Of a stretch of DNA of 64,000 nucleotides, positions 22,501 to 32,930 are shown piece by piece. Under the pieces are notes generated by a model. It saw only the letters and a program-made list of their open reading frames with translations. It was not told the DNA's origin and ran no database searches. The stretch's first letter is position 1. Every line of letters begins with the position of its first letter. Made by a program: the position numbers and the translations under genes. Source of the DNA: Symsagittifera roscoffensis (Eukaryota > Xenacoelomorpha > Acoela > Convolutidae); NCBI RefSeq assembly GCF_963678635.1, contig NC_087070.1, forward strand, positions 41,483,831 through 41,547,830, in the 5' to 3' direction.

Positions 22501-22569
22501 TAACGCATGTTCTCTGCGCAAAAAAGCAACCCCTCCCCCCTCCCCCACCAGCAAAAAAATTTGCCACAT
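16531..22569 (-). CDS. Class A (rhodopsin-like) G-protein-coupled receptor, 4 exons, subfamily unknown
   Basis: Seven-helix membrane receptor assembled from four - strand exons. Exon 1 (22569 or an acceptor near 22519, to 22301) holds TM1 and TM2: ISNSLLLLVLIKTG and ASFLATNLALIDLFCTV. Exon 2 (18735 to about 18269) holds TM3-TM5, with GCKITASAYTWYFSG, the E/DRY variant WERYYHAM, and TM4 and TM5. Exon 3 (17808 to about 17627) holds a threonine-rich third intracellular loop and the start of TM6 (RNRIFYILALS). Exon 4 (16989-16531) holds the rest of TM6, TM7 with NCAINPNIY (NPxxY) and a cytoplasmic tail. The exon 1-2 join (GG|C) is phase 2 with good sites. Taken from the ATG at 22569 the phases add up to 458 residues. 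Weak points: the exon 2 donor, the exon 3 donor (only a GC donor fits the phase) and the true 5' end. The TM6 CWxP motif is absent. No ligand can be assigned. Confidence 0.85.
17306..17582 (+). mobile_element. hAT-type MITE, 277 bp, in GPCR intron 3, with 8-bp target duplication
   Basis: It begins CAGGTGTGGATCTAG and ends AAATCTGCTATTG, inverted variants of the CAGGGGCGGATC TIR. ATTACTTT occurs directly on both sides (17298-17305 and 17583-17590), the 8-bp duplication typical of hAT transposition. Internal similarity to 61560-61991 is clear, but the 3' third is missing, so this copy is an internal deletion derivative. No coding capacity. Confidence 0.9.
18885..19100 (+). repeat. Degenerate tandem repeat based on CACCCGAAA
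   Basis: CACCC(G/A)AAA recurs at irregular 20-40 bp spacing: CACCCACCCAAAAGAT, CACTCACCCGAAAAC, CAATCACCCGAAAC, CATTCACCCGAAAG, TTCACCCAAAA, CATTCGCCCGAAAC, AATCACCCATTT. It lies in GPCR intron 1, just upstream of exon 2 on the gene strand. It is old and diverged, with no coding potential. Confidence 0.65.
19598..19845 (+). mobile_element. tRNA-derived SINE
   Basis: A box TGGTGAAGTGG (19607-19617) and B box GTTCGAGACCC (19649-19659) are 42 bp apart, as in a tRNA gene: the polymerase III promoter of a tRNA-headed SINE. The tRNA-like head is followed by about 180 bp of unrelated body (CACTACCCAGCCCAG, TTTGCCGTGATGAGCTG, CTTCCTTCGTAGATAAATGG) and an A/T-rich tail. No other copy is obvious in the window. 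It sits in GPCR intron 1, opposite to the gene. Confidence 0.75.
20116..20640 (+). repeat. Family A dispersed repeat (copy 1)
   Basis: The signature start is TTGTTCCGACTTTCG, AAAGTGACGGAATATTTGTG and CTCGGGTGG. After a variable centre comes a conserved end: GCGCTATATATTTTGTGCTA, GCGTAAGCGGAAATTTAAT and GTCTTAGAAATTGTTCCAAA. Further copies lie at 21018-21365, 27220-27560 (inverted), about 43805-44110, 44265-44400, 44990-45385 (inverted), 46265-46520, 46985-47410 (inverted) and 61200-62170. Non-coding and of MITE-like character. Confidence 0.7.
21018..21365 (+). repeat. Family A dispersed repeat (copy 2)
   Basis: TGTTCCGACTTTCGTTACG with ATAACGGAATATTTGTGC at 21021. The inner conserved block is GTCCTGAGCTTAAATTTGAC, ATGGGGGTTTGAAGATTGTC, ACGCGCGATATATTTCGCGC and TTAATGCGTCTTAGAAATCG. 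Preceded at 21001 by AACCTGATACGAGCAGTCTT, a motif that also borders copies at 44515, 44670 and 46680. Confidence 0.7.
21735..21904 (+). repeat. 28-bp tandem repeat, about six units
   Basis: The unit is close to CAAGTTTTTGGCTAATTTTA plus AGTTTTAG. The central units are nearly identical and the outer ones more diverged. It lies in the large GPCR intron 1. No open frame runs through the array. Confidence 0.9.
22198..22293. repeat. 48-bp tandem duplication next to the GPCR exon 1 donor
   Basis: Two 48-bp units (22198-22245 and 22246-22293) start TGATTGGCTAACATC and end CATCAAACGTTT. Being 16 codons long, the duplication keeps the - strand frame open beyond the exon 1 donor at 22300, giving SKRLM(H/D)SIL(L/P)E(M/I)DVSQ twice. 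A small inverted repeat (CATCCAAAAACTTTTGGATG) adjoins on the left. Most likely intronic. Confidence 0.85.
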
Positions 22570-23373
22570 GACACTGTTTTACAATATCCCAACATTTCCA
22601 AAAATCTTACAATTATTCTGTCTAAAAATACGTCTTAGTCAAAATTGTCAAAAAACGTTTTAGGTGACAAGTAATTTTTTACTTAATTTAATTGCTTTTT
22701 TTGCACTGAAGACTGATTTTTTATCTATATTCTTGGCAAATGATATGTTTTTTAGATTGCGAAGGGTAGTAATTGCTGAAAGATGAACTAACATGCAAAG
22801 ACGTTTTTCAAAATTTTGTTCCAACTTTTTAATAAACCGAGGAAAGTGTTAAAATCGGTGCGCCAAAATTTCTTAGCGAAAACCGTGCACTTCTTGTTAA
22901 AAATGGAAGGCAATCCTGACTTTCTGGGAGGAGCCATCCAGGAATCGTGCCAGTAATTTAAGGATTTGTCTTCGAAAACAATTTTGGAAAAACAATTTTA
23001 GCATGGTATTTACATATCAGGAAGCAAAAAACGAAACATTGAAAACCAAGACTGGACACTGGCTACTACTTCTCTCTGAGCGAAGTTGAGTTTTGAGAAA
23101 ATGTTCTAGGGATAATCGGAAAAAATTTTTGAGTTATAGTTCATATGCTATGAAATTGGCTACCAGTTTTACACCAACAAAATCGACCCAAAACTTCCTG
23201 GAGTCAGTTCATAATTTTACTCCTTTTAAACTGTAATATTTTTTGAACTGTTTTTTTTCTAGTATCTGTAATCTCCTGTTCTTGTATCCTTTCATTATTT
23301 TTTTTACAAGATCATCTTATCATCATGAAATTAAGAAGTTCATACACAAGTAACTCTCGAACCAAACACAGCT

Positions 23374-24694
23374 CATTACGAGGCCAAACTGTGCATTCTG
23401 TGCTTTGTTAGCTGATTCCGCAACAGGCTCAAATCAGCTTTGTCGCGGAATCCGCAACGTTGATACAATTCTTTGATTTTCTTTGCTGTTTTGGGTTCCA
23501 CAAACAAATACCTAAAACACTGCACCGTTCAAAATCGCTCCAAAAAAGGCGAAATTGGGGAATCCGCAACCGCATTTGCGGATTCCAGCACAGTTTGTGG
23601 AATCCACAAACAAATAACGAGACATGTGTAAAGTTGAACTGAGCTGTTGCGGAATCCGCAACTGTAAGCAGAATCCGCAAACTGTAAGTGGAATTCGCAA
23701 ATTTTAGTGGAATCCGCAAACTGTAAGTGGAATCCTTTTTTTTGTTTGCGGATTCCGTTTACATATCTGTATGTGTAGTAGCTTTTAAAACTATATCTTT
23801 TAATTACTATGTTTTATCAGCTACCAGTTGGAATACCAAATATTCGATCTCAATTCCTGTCAAACACCCAACTTCGATCTCAAATCTTGTCGAACATACC
23901 CAATTTCGATCTCAGTTACTATATATTCGTGTTTTTGAACTTAAAATTTTGTTCTGCTGTAATTCAAGTTTTGTAATTTTTATCTAATACTAATTTACTC
24001 AAAATAGTTAAATAGATCTTTTACTCCCTGTGAACAAAATGATTTGAATTCACGCTCCCAAATACTGAATCTCAAATACAAAATCCCAAATAATGAATCT
24101 CAATTACTGAATCCCAAAAACTGATCTAATTCGGCGATATGTCTACCCAGTAATGAAATACCCAATAATCGAATTAACCCAATGAATTTATTCGGTGTTG
24201 TGTTTTCAAAACTTTGATCCCAAAAACTGCTTGCAAATACTAAAGTGTGACATCCATCGATTTAGTTAACCAATTTCTTAAGATTTGTTTGTGAATTCCA
24301 CTGACAATGGTTAAGTCCTTGCTTTTAAATACCGCAAGTGCATGAACAAGTTCAGTAATAAAGAAATTTCTGAATTACTTCACAGTTTGCGGATTCTGCC
24401 AACAAATTTTGCGGATTCCCCTTACTTTTGCCGATTCCACTTTCTTTTTGCGAAATCCACTTACAGTTGCGAATCCAGAACAACTAGCTAGATTTGCTTG
24501 TTGCGGAATCCGCAACAAATTAAATGTGCCGACAAATTTTACGTTACAAGTATATGTACGCGGAATCCACTTAAATCTTGTAAGTGGAATCCACTTACAT
24601 TTTGGAACATGTTTAAATACTTGTCTCTGGAATACCCAGAACATACAGACACAAATTTGTGCGCCTATCCAGTGCACAGTTTGGCCTCGTAATG
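23374..24694. mobile_element. TIR element of 1.3 kb with dense GGAATCCGC-type motifs (family D)
   Basis: The ends are perfect 22-bp inverted repeats starting CATTACGAGGCCAAACTG (23374-23395 and 24673-24694). Each 330-380 bp flank carries many copies, in both orientations, of a GCGGAATCC/GGATTCCGC core. These include near-palindromes such as TTGCGGAATCCGCAAC at 23441, 23650 and 24501 and AAGTGGAATCC repeats. The centre (23815-24235) is degenerate AATCTCAA/AAATACCCAA-type repeat sequence. No transposase is encoded, so it is non-autonomous. A 204-bp relative lies at 60166-60369. Target duplication and superfamily are not clear. Confidence 0.85.
23815..24235 (+). repeat. Degenerate repeats inside family D element
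   Basis: Two loose motifs alternate: (C/A)AATTTCGATCTCA (23848, 23872, 23906) and AATACTGAATCTCAA/CCCAAATAATGAATC (24058-24190). They look like an aged tandem array. Short open frames here contain nothing recognisable. Confidence 0.6.
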
Positions 24695-27215
24695 TTATGA
24701 TTTAGTTATGACTCAGTCTCGAACCAGATATAGCTATGAATTTAAAGAAAATTGAGTCCTGAAAAATTTATGTGGAAATCTGAGCTAGAATAAGGATTTG
24801 TTTTCAATGATTGTAAATTTGTATTAAATGGTTAAAAATTTTTGTGTTTTGCCGTAATACAGCTTCTTATTTTTCCCTGCTTTTGAATTTTACTAAAGTT
24901 TTTTGGTTAATGGCAATGCTTAAGCCAATTTAAATCATTTTAACTGCGCTAGAGGGTAGAGATCTGATTGAAGAAAAAAACGCTTTGATACTGATTGTTA
25001 GAAGTTTTTCTTAAGCCTCCACCGAATACTATAATTTCTTTTCGGGATTCTTTGATCACAGGATGAGTGCAAATAGCATCTAAAATACATATTTTATGCA
25101 GACCTTGACTTAACAAAAACAAATATAAAATGTAGATATTTTGGCAAAGCGGTCAGACTCGAAACTTTCTACAATTTTATTTTTTCGTGCCATTCTACAA
25201 TGAATATTTTAGTTTTGATTCTACTTGATCGATTTTCTTTATACACATTTTTGAAGAAAATGCTTAAAAATTTAAATGAAGAAATGCCGATAAGGCTGCC
25301 TTGTCTATCCGAGCGTTTTCACATATAAAGCATTCTCTCCTCTCAATTCGTGGTCTAAATATTACCGACGCTCTTTCTTTATTGATTGACTCACCGATAC
25401 ACTGACTCACCGATTAGTTCGATAGTTTCGGTCCAATTGTAGCCACATTTTTCAAAGTATTCTTCATTCATCTGTTGTCTCTATTTTCAGTTGATTTGTC
25501 AAAAGAAAGAAATTTGAATGAAATTTCAAGACGTCACGGAAAGTAAACACTAAGCTACTTATATAAGTAATTTTTGCAGCTTTTAGACAGGAGTGGATTT
25601 GTAAAGGAGGTGGCGTGACTTTGGTTCTTCTCAAATAGCAGTCAAAGTTTGGGAAAAAGAAAAAAAAATCCGCCTTATTTCTTCGCGAAAGGCTAAAGTT
25701 CGCCCTCCTTGAATTTATATTTGCATTTTTGGTGCTAAAGATGAAGGTAATGTTTTATGTTGACTCTGAATTTGATAAAAATTTGGTTAATTTTTTTTAT
25801 TTAGAAAATAACTTTAGGTTATTTTGCAATTTTCTTTAGTTATCTTTGCCTAACTTAACGGAAAATTAACTGAAGGGTTTATTTTCAACTGGTTTCCACC
25901 AAAAAGTTTCTGATTCTAGCGAAGCAACTGAAAATAGAAATTAACTTCTTCGATTATTTGATTCCGATAGCTTTTTCTTTGAAAATAAATAGATTCAAAT
26001 TCTTCAAAGGTTGATTTGTAACTCAATTAGCCTGTGTCAAGAGATGGATTAAAAAAGTAAGAATTTTCTTCTTTGCCAGTTTAGTGTTCTTTTTGATGAA
26101 AGATGGCCGACGTACAGTAAAAGTCAGTTCAAAGTAAACTATCAAATTTAACGGCCACGTGTAAATTTTTATCTGTAAAAGCAAATAGAAGTATATGCAA
26201 GGAAATAAATTTGATGAAATTTTTCGAAAAAGTGATGAAATTTGGAGATTTCTTACTGCCACAATGGGCGCTGGTTTTTTTAATAATTAAACAGGTTATG
26301 CGTTTTTAGTTACTGAAAGAAACTCTTGATACGAATATAGACGAGCAGTTAATATTCAGAAATTTTTTGAATTTAAAAGGTTTTCAATAAAAATCAAATG
26401 AAGGCATATGGAACTGTTCCGATAATTCATGTAACACTCAAAACCTGAAACGAACGCAAAAAATGTCAGATGAATTTGTTTTAAATAAGTGGAACCGACC
26501 CAAATCTGATGAAACTTAAATTTGATTAATAAGAAACTTCAAGTTTAATACTCAACTGTTCAAAATTCAAAGCATTTTCTGTCAACAATAATCTTTGGTA
26601 TTACCAATCGAAAAGAATACCGAATTAAGAGTGGTCTAATAATACTTAAAACAAAGTCTAGCTTCACATAAAACTATTGGAATGTTTACAAAACCCAAAG
26701 TAAACTATGTTGTGGTCCAAAGGAGTCACGACAAGTTACATTTTTGAAGTAATGACGCTCAAAACTTTGGGTTAATTTTCCTGTTTTGCTGAGAAACTTG
26801 ATAAGCACTTTGACAAAAATGTGACCCTTTTTGCTGAACAGAAAACGCGACAGTTTGGAGCTTCGTAAAATATATTTTTATAAACCCATCACTCCTTCAA
26901 AGGAAAATTTAAAAATGGATGGTTGATTCCACGCATTATTAAGTACAGCTCATAATAATCAGAGTGGGTTGAGTCATGCACCGTAACAAAAGCCATTTAG
27001 ATCGTAATTAGGACAAACTTGAAAAATTTGACAAAAATGCCAAATTTTTTGTTTTGCAGTCTAATTTTGAGCAAGTGAAGCGAGCGAGTACCAGTGCTAA
27101 ATAAAAATCACACGTTTGAGCTGTAAAACTAAGAAAAAAAAAATAATTTTGTCAAAAAAATATTAAAAAACATATGCCATATGATAGGTAAATAACAAAA
27201 GGATATGTTTCAAAG
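24695..27215. other. No gene seen; AT-rich spacer
   Basis: I see no recognisable coding sequence or structured repeat across most of this stretch. Near its right end, 26980-27110 matches family B: TTAGATCGTAATTAG, then GTCTAATTTTGAGCAAGTGA, then AGCGAGCGAGTACC. The frame at 26023-26262 (- strand) has no family features. Confidence 0.6.
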
Positions 27216-27219
27216 GAGA

Positions 27220-27560
27220 TATCAAATAGACCAAATAGCATTCCTCATTTCAATTTGAAACAATTTTTAAGCCTGATTTAATCGCCACTTAGGTGTTTAT
27301 AATTCCAAATATATAGCGCGTTAGTTGTCCCCAAATTGACAATCTTTACCCCAATAATTTTAGGGAAAATGATCAAAAGTGAAATATCTTTTGTAAGTTT
27401 TTTGCTCAAAGCAGCAATACATTTCAGATGGCATCAAAAAAAATTGGCCACAAATGGCTAGTTTAAAAGTCAAAAATGGTTTTCTTAAAAACCACCTCGA
27501 GCACAAATGTTCTGTCATTTTCTGCGAAAGTAGTCGGAATAAAAACTGTGGTCGGAATAT
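27220..27560 (-). repeat. Family A dispersed repeat, inverted copy
   Basis: On the - strand it reads ATTCCGACTACTTTCGCAG, GAACATTTGTGCTCGAGGTG, then TTGGGGTAAAGATTGTC and CGCGCTATATATTTGG, in family order. Confidence 0.65.
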
Positions 27561-27905
27561 TTTGAATATTTTGTTCGAACTGAAAGAAAACTGGTCATCT
27601 TGGAAATCAATTGCAATCGTAGTTTTGCCAATGCTGGGGCTACTATTGTTTTAAATTTTTTTCATTTGTTGATTTTTTAGCCATAGCGTAATGTTAAGTA
27701 ATCTCAAGAAAAGTTTGAGATCTAATTTTGAGATCCTCTCAAGCTAACTTCATTTCAGAATTTCGTATCAGTAGGTATAATTTTTATTGTTGTTTCTTGA
27801 GTTCCTCTTGGAAAAACTTCTCAAGGTGAAGTCAAAATGAAACAATAGTCAAATATACAAAATCGGAAAAAACATGGAAAAAAACACCCTGACTGAACTT
27901 TCACT

Positions 27906-28316
27906 CAGGGTCGATCTAGGATTTTCTCGAGGGGAGGTGTGGATTTTCAAAAAAATGTCAAAAATTTTGTTAAATTTTTTTTTAGGTCGGCCAAATTGAT
28001 TTTCTGAGCTCTCCCAAATCACTATAAAGACCCCATTTTTGCCAAACTTTTTAGGCCGCAGGCAATTTTTGAAAAAGTAGGCCAAAAAATGCTTTTTTAG
28101 GCACTGTTTTGTAAACTTTGTTAAAAAAAGTTGAGTTTTTTTCGGCGTTCCTCTCAAATAAAGTATACTTTGGCGCCAAAGGCGCCTTTAGAAAAAATTT
28201 TAGGGTCAGTTAGCCAAAAACTGTTATCTCAAAATAGTACAAAGGGGGGGAACCTTTGGGTCGGCAGGGGGTGGAATCCCTGAGCGGAGGTGGCGTCCCC
28301 CCTAAATCCGCTGGTG
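27906..28316 (+). mobile_element. hAT-type MITE, 411 bp, with perfect 8-bp target duplication
   Basis: It starts CAGGGTCGATCTAGG and ends AAATCCGCTGGTG. CTTTCACT flanks both sides (27898-27905 and 28317-28324). Body order is as in the 61560 copy: GATTTTCTGAGCTCTCCC, GGCGCCAAAGGCGCC, TTTTAGGGTCAGTTAGCC and GGGGGGGAACCTTTGGGTC. It encodes no transposase; the mobilising hAT enzyme is not in this window. Confidence 0.92.
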
Positions 28317-28324
28317 CTTTCACT

Positions 28325-29365
28325 AAAAAGTCTGAAAAAAAAGAAAATATTTCACCCTGAAAAAAAAATAATTACGTTCGGTATTACTCAAAAACGTTTC
28401 AGAAATGTATTTTATTTGGCACTGTTACAAAACCTCACCGTTGTTATAGTGCGCTTGTAGGAAATTTGTTTGATATTTTTTGTAGGATATTGGCGCAGAT
28501 GCACTGATTGACCTAATTTAAACTAGATTCAGTTCTGTCACCAAGCCTGCAATAAATCTCCATATACGAGGAGAAAATTGTTTAGCTTTTGGATGTGCTT
28601 AATATTAGAAAAAAAAACCGAGGTATTATTTTTCACATAACTTAGACTTTTGAACCAGTCTACTACGTGATGGCCATGTTTCCACGGCGAGTACAGGGAA
28701 GATAAAATTACCAGATTCTTTTTATTTTGCCTGACTCAAAAAATGACTCTTAGTCTAAATGACTGTTTTTCATAAGTAAAAATTAGCCGGTCCCCAAGTA
28801 TTCTTAATGCTGTTAAAATGGAGTTTTTAGATAAACAACTCAGATAATTAGACAATTCAAAATGCTGAATTGAAGTCAAATATATCATTGTTAGTGAAGT
28901 TACATGCCTTAGCCCCTTTTAATTGACTAGACTAATTGACTGGCCTATTTTTCATGACCACCATTTTGCTTGAACCTGGTAAACTTTTCATTCACTACAA
29001 CACATTTTCTTAAATAGAGACCACGTTAACTCTTTTGTAATGGGAAAATTGACCAAAAAATACAGTTTCCCTAATTTTACCTAAATTGTCAATTAGAGCT
29101 GCAGACTTTCAGCCTTGATTGGGCTTAAAAGGACCACTTAATGAATTTTTCTAATCATGTTGCAACCTAGAAATCACTTCAAGGCTCGTTTGAACTTCGA
29201 AATTTGACACAGATAGATCAATTGCCTTGCTTCTGGAAAGATTCAGGAGTCAAAAATGAAAAGTATTCTTGAAGTTCTTTGGAACAACAGTTGGGCAAAT
29301 TTAGTTGTATGCTTTTTTAATATTGGTATTATCAAATCAGTTGCAGATTATGATCAGTTTACCAA
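28325..29365. other. No gene seen; AT-rich spacer
   Basis: Nothing recognisable on either strand. No tandem structure and no match that I could find to the repeat families in the rest of the window. Confidence 0.55.
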
Positions 29366-29369
29366 GCTT

Positions 29370-32300
29370 CCCTCAAGAAATTAAGTGGCATCTATATTGC
29401 TTTAGCAGTTCACAAGTTGCTCCTGGAAATGCCGAAGGTATAGACAGTAAAGTGTCCACCTTGGTCGTAGTCATCTCCGTCATAATTGCTTGCAGTTGTG
29501 GGTTTCCGTCCAGTTCCTCCACTTCATTTTCGATATCGCTCGTGTTGATACTCGGGTGTCGTTCTAAAAATTGCTCAATTTTTCGAAATGCTTTCTCCAT
29601 GCTGTTGTTTGAATATTCAGTAAATTTTGAATTATCTATAAATAGCCTTCAAGTTAGTAATCGCTGTATCTATTTTTAGATTTCTTTCGCTTGACCGTCG
29701 GCATATGTAACGTATTTGATTCCTATTGGCTAAGCTATTCTCGCATGTTGCATCGCCCTTTAGCGGTCGTTTTTGGACATTGTTTGCTACGTTTCTATTG
29801 TTTGAAACATGTTTAGATGAGGCATATTGCTGCTTTATTTCCGGTCCTCCGGATAAATGCAATTTCCTTAATCCGAAGGTTTTACTAATAGAATTTATTT
29901 TCGCCATGATAAACATACTATCATACTGTGAAACAGGCTTGGAAAAACTGCTAGGATTTCTAGATAAGTAATCTGCTAGGCCGATTTTCGCCCCCGGTTT
30001 ATGTTCCACAGAGAAATCGAATGGAATTAATCTGTCTAACCATCTTGTTAAGCGGCTGAACATTGTTTTGTTTTTCTTGTTTTTTTCCCGTTCAACAATG
30101 ATATAAGAGCCTTATGGTCAGTAATAATTTTAAAAGTTCGCCCCAAAACATAATTCCGAAAACTTTCCGCCCCCCAAACAACTGCTAGCATCTCTAATTC
30201 ATTCGTTGACTATCGTTTTTCCGCGTCATTTAGGTATCGCGATGCAAATGGAATTGGCCGCCATCCGTCTGTTCCAACTTGCTCTAGTACGGCTTCTTAT
30301 CCATTACGACTTGCGTCACATACGATTCGAATGTCCTTGTGAACGTCGAAATGTTTTAGCTCCACGATTTTTGTGACTTGGTTCTTTTGGTTATCAATTG
30401 ACGCCTGACATTCCGGTGTCCACGCGTATTCGTTTTTCCGGCTAGGTGAAAGGCCTAACGGCGCCGAAGATTCTGCTAGCGCCGGCATATATTTATGCAG
30501 GCTGTGGATCGATTCCATAAACAATTTGAGCTGTGACAGCGTGCGCGGCGGTTTCAAGTGCCTCAATTGGCGCGGTTTTCCGAACTAATGGTGTTATGCC
30601 TGTTGACGTGATCCTATGTCCGAGCCTTTCGCATTCACGTTGCGCAATTTTATTTTTTGAAAATTTTAGCGACATATTTTCCTTGTCTAGAATTTTCAGT
30701 ATCTTCTCAACCGTCGAGATATGTTTAATTTCCAATCTTTAAAATATCGTCAATAAAGGCTTGTGCCTGTGATAAATCCGACAATATGGAATCCATCACT
30801 CTTTCGAATTCAACCGGCATAGATTTTAGGCCATAGAACCATAGAACTCCGTTTTAAATCGATACGGTCCCGTCGATCTTCCCCGAATTAACGAAAATTT
30901 GCATTGAACACTAGTTTGCGGACTGAGTAGTAGTTGACCGTACGTGTAAATTAAATCCATCGTAGAAAAAAATATCCCCTAGAAATTCGCTGATCGTTTA
31001 GCCGACCGTGTCAATTAATTCCTCAATTTTTAGCATCTGATAATTATTTTTGTGGAATTGCTTGTTTAAATCCCGGGCCTCCAATGCTAACTTCACTGAA
31101 CCATCTTTCTTTACCATAAGTACTAATGGAGAGACGAAATATCGGTCCGAACAGTCAACAACTTTTTCTATATGCTCTTGTTGTAATAGTTTGTCTATTT
31201 CCTTTCCCGGTCTACTTTTTTCTTGCAACGTTATTGGTACACGCCTAACCTTTTGTTAGATAGGTACGAGAGTTTTAAAAATTTCAGCTTGTACCTTATA
31301 GTTTCGGATTTTACCGACTCGTGTAAAAAGTTTAGAAAACTGCTTACTAAAGTAGTCCTGCCATTGGTCCAGATTGTTGTCTCCCCCGGCATTTTCTCCC
31401 TCGGTGTGCTCTCCATGAATCTCTGTCACTATCTCCCCTGGTGCCTTTTGAACTCGCTGTAGCCCCAATTCAGCCATCAGATCTCAACCATATTTTGATG
31501 GGCGGTTTCCTCTAATCACTTTGATGGTTGCTATCGTCTTCCACCCGTTTGATGTCAATTGCACTGTCATTGTCCTCAATAAGCTCAGTGGATTGTTCCC
31601 ATTATGTCGACAGTCTTGATCCTCCGGTGCTAATTCGTTTAGATAGATTCCGTTGGTGCCCAAAGTCCTCATTAGCTCCCCAATGGTAAAGATAGATATT
31701 GGCGACCCGCTGTCAATCCATACGCTCGTTTTCTTCCCATTTATTGCAATAGGTAGTTTGGCGCCTTCGACCCTGAATTTTGTCATATTTCCCGGTTTAA
31801 TTGACATAACTAAATAATCCCCCGAACTGTCCGAGTCCCAAGAATGATGTTGTTTTGGAGGCGGGGTAATAACCCATCCCACCGAACTTCCTTAATGAGA
31901 TATATTTTCGTCCATGTCTTTCTGATGGTACTGGTAATGATCTTTCTGCCCTTGAATCATCCCGAACGATTGACGCCCTCGGCTGTTACGCTTGGCTCGG
32001 AAAGTCCACTACACGTGGCCCACCTTCATGCAAAAATTACAACTGGCTCCTTTTGCGGCACGTTCATGTGATCCCTAGTGACCAGGGTTATCGCAATTGT
32101 AGCACTTACGTTCACCTGCATTTTCCCTTCCTCGGAATTGTCCTCTTCTTTGGGTAATTCGATATCCCCCAAGGATTAAGCTCAACGGTTCTGTTTTTAT
32201 CTGAAGCCCTCCTGCCATCGGTGCGCTTGTTCCACTGGCGCCTCCGGTCGTCGACTAATATGTTTTCGCATATTTGTCTCCCCTTTCGTATGACAGTGCG

Positions 32301-32930
32301 ATACAGTATGCCTCTTCTGGTGTTTTCGTTGCGCGACATAGATCATTTTGGGCCTCCCTATTTGTGATATTTTTACAATGAAAACACCTCTGAGTATTCT
32401 GGTCTTCCAAACGAACACCGAGCTGCTAACCCGCTAAGGATGGAGTGGAACTGCTCCAAAGACTCACCGATATGTTGTTTGCGTGACATTAGCTGGAACA
32501 CCTCGTACGTCTCATTCTTTTTTTTCTTAAATTCCCCTTCCATCGCATCCAGCACCCTTGGATATCTCGTTGTAGTTAGATCCAAATGTGGCTTCCTTTT
32601 CTCGTCTTGTCCTTTTTCTTCGAGGCACAGGTATAAGTTTGATATCAAGGTCTTTTCTGACTCCAATCGTGGTTTTTCATCCACCTCCGATGCTAAGTAC
32701 CCGATTACTGCTAAGTCCCCGATTACTCCGTAAGAGTACTGGCGAAATTGAAAATTTTCGGATTTAAGGAGTGTTTTGCTACCATCTCCCACTGGAAGCG
32801 GTTCAGCCAGAATTCCACAGCATTGGTGGCTCCGCGCATTTAGGTGCCCAAAAAGACATAATACCTAATGGATTTTTCCGCCACCTTGATTTGCTGACTG
32901 CTCCATTTTGAGAAAGATAGTTTCGTAAGG
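29370..32930 (-). mobile_element. Fossil Ty3/gypsy-type retroelement; gag, protease, RT and RNase H parts
   Basis: Read on the - strand. A gag start and gag body lie at about 32908-32370. A retropepsin region with the DSGS motif is near 31700. Reverse transcriptase parts are at about 31230-30490, an RNase H segment with the CDAS motif is near 30310, and the tether or linker region with LADYLSRNP is near 29970. The order is that of Ty3/gypsy. No LTRs, integrase or target duplications were found, so it is an incomplete relic. It is broken, with roughly ten or more breaks, and is old. It is not the same lineage as the element at 47980-55101, judging by poor similarity in the shared regions. Confidence 0.85.

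Noticed and set aside
22139-22663. 174-codon + strand frame
   Set aside because: Antisense shadow of the GPCR TM1-TM2 exon and the adjoining tandem duplication.
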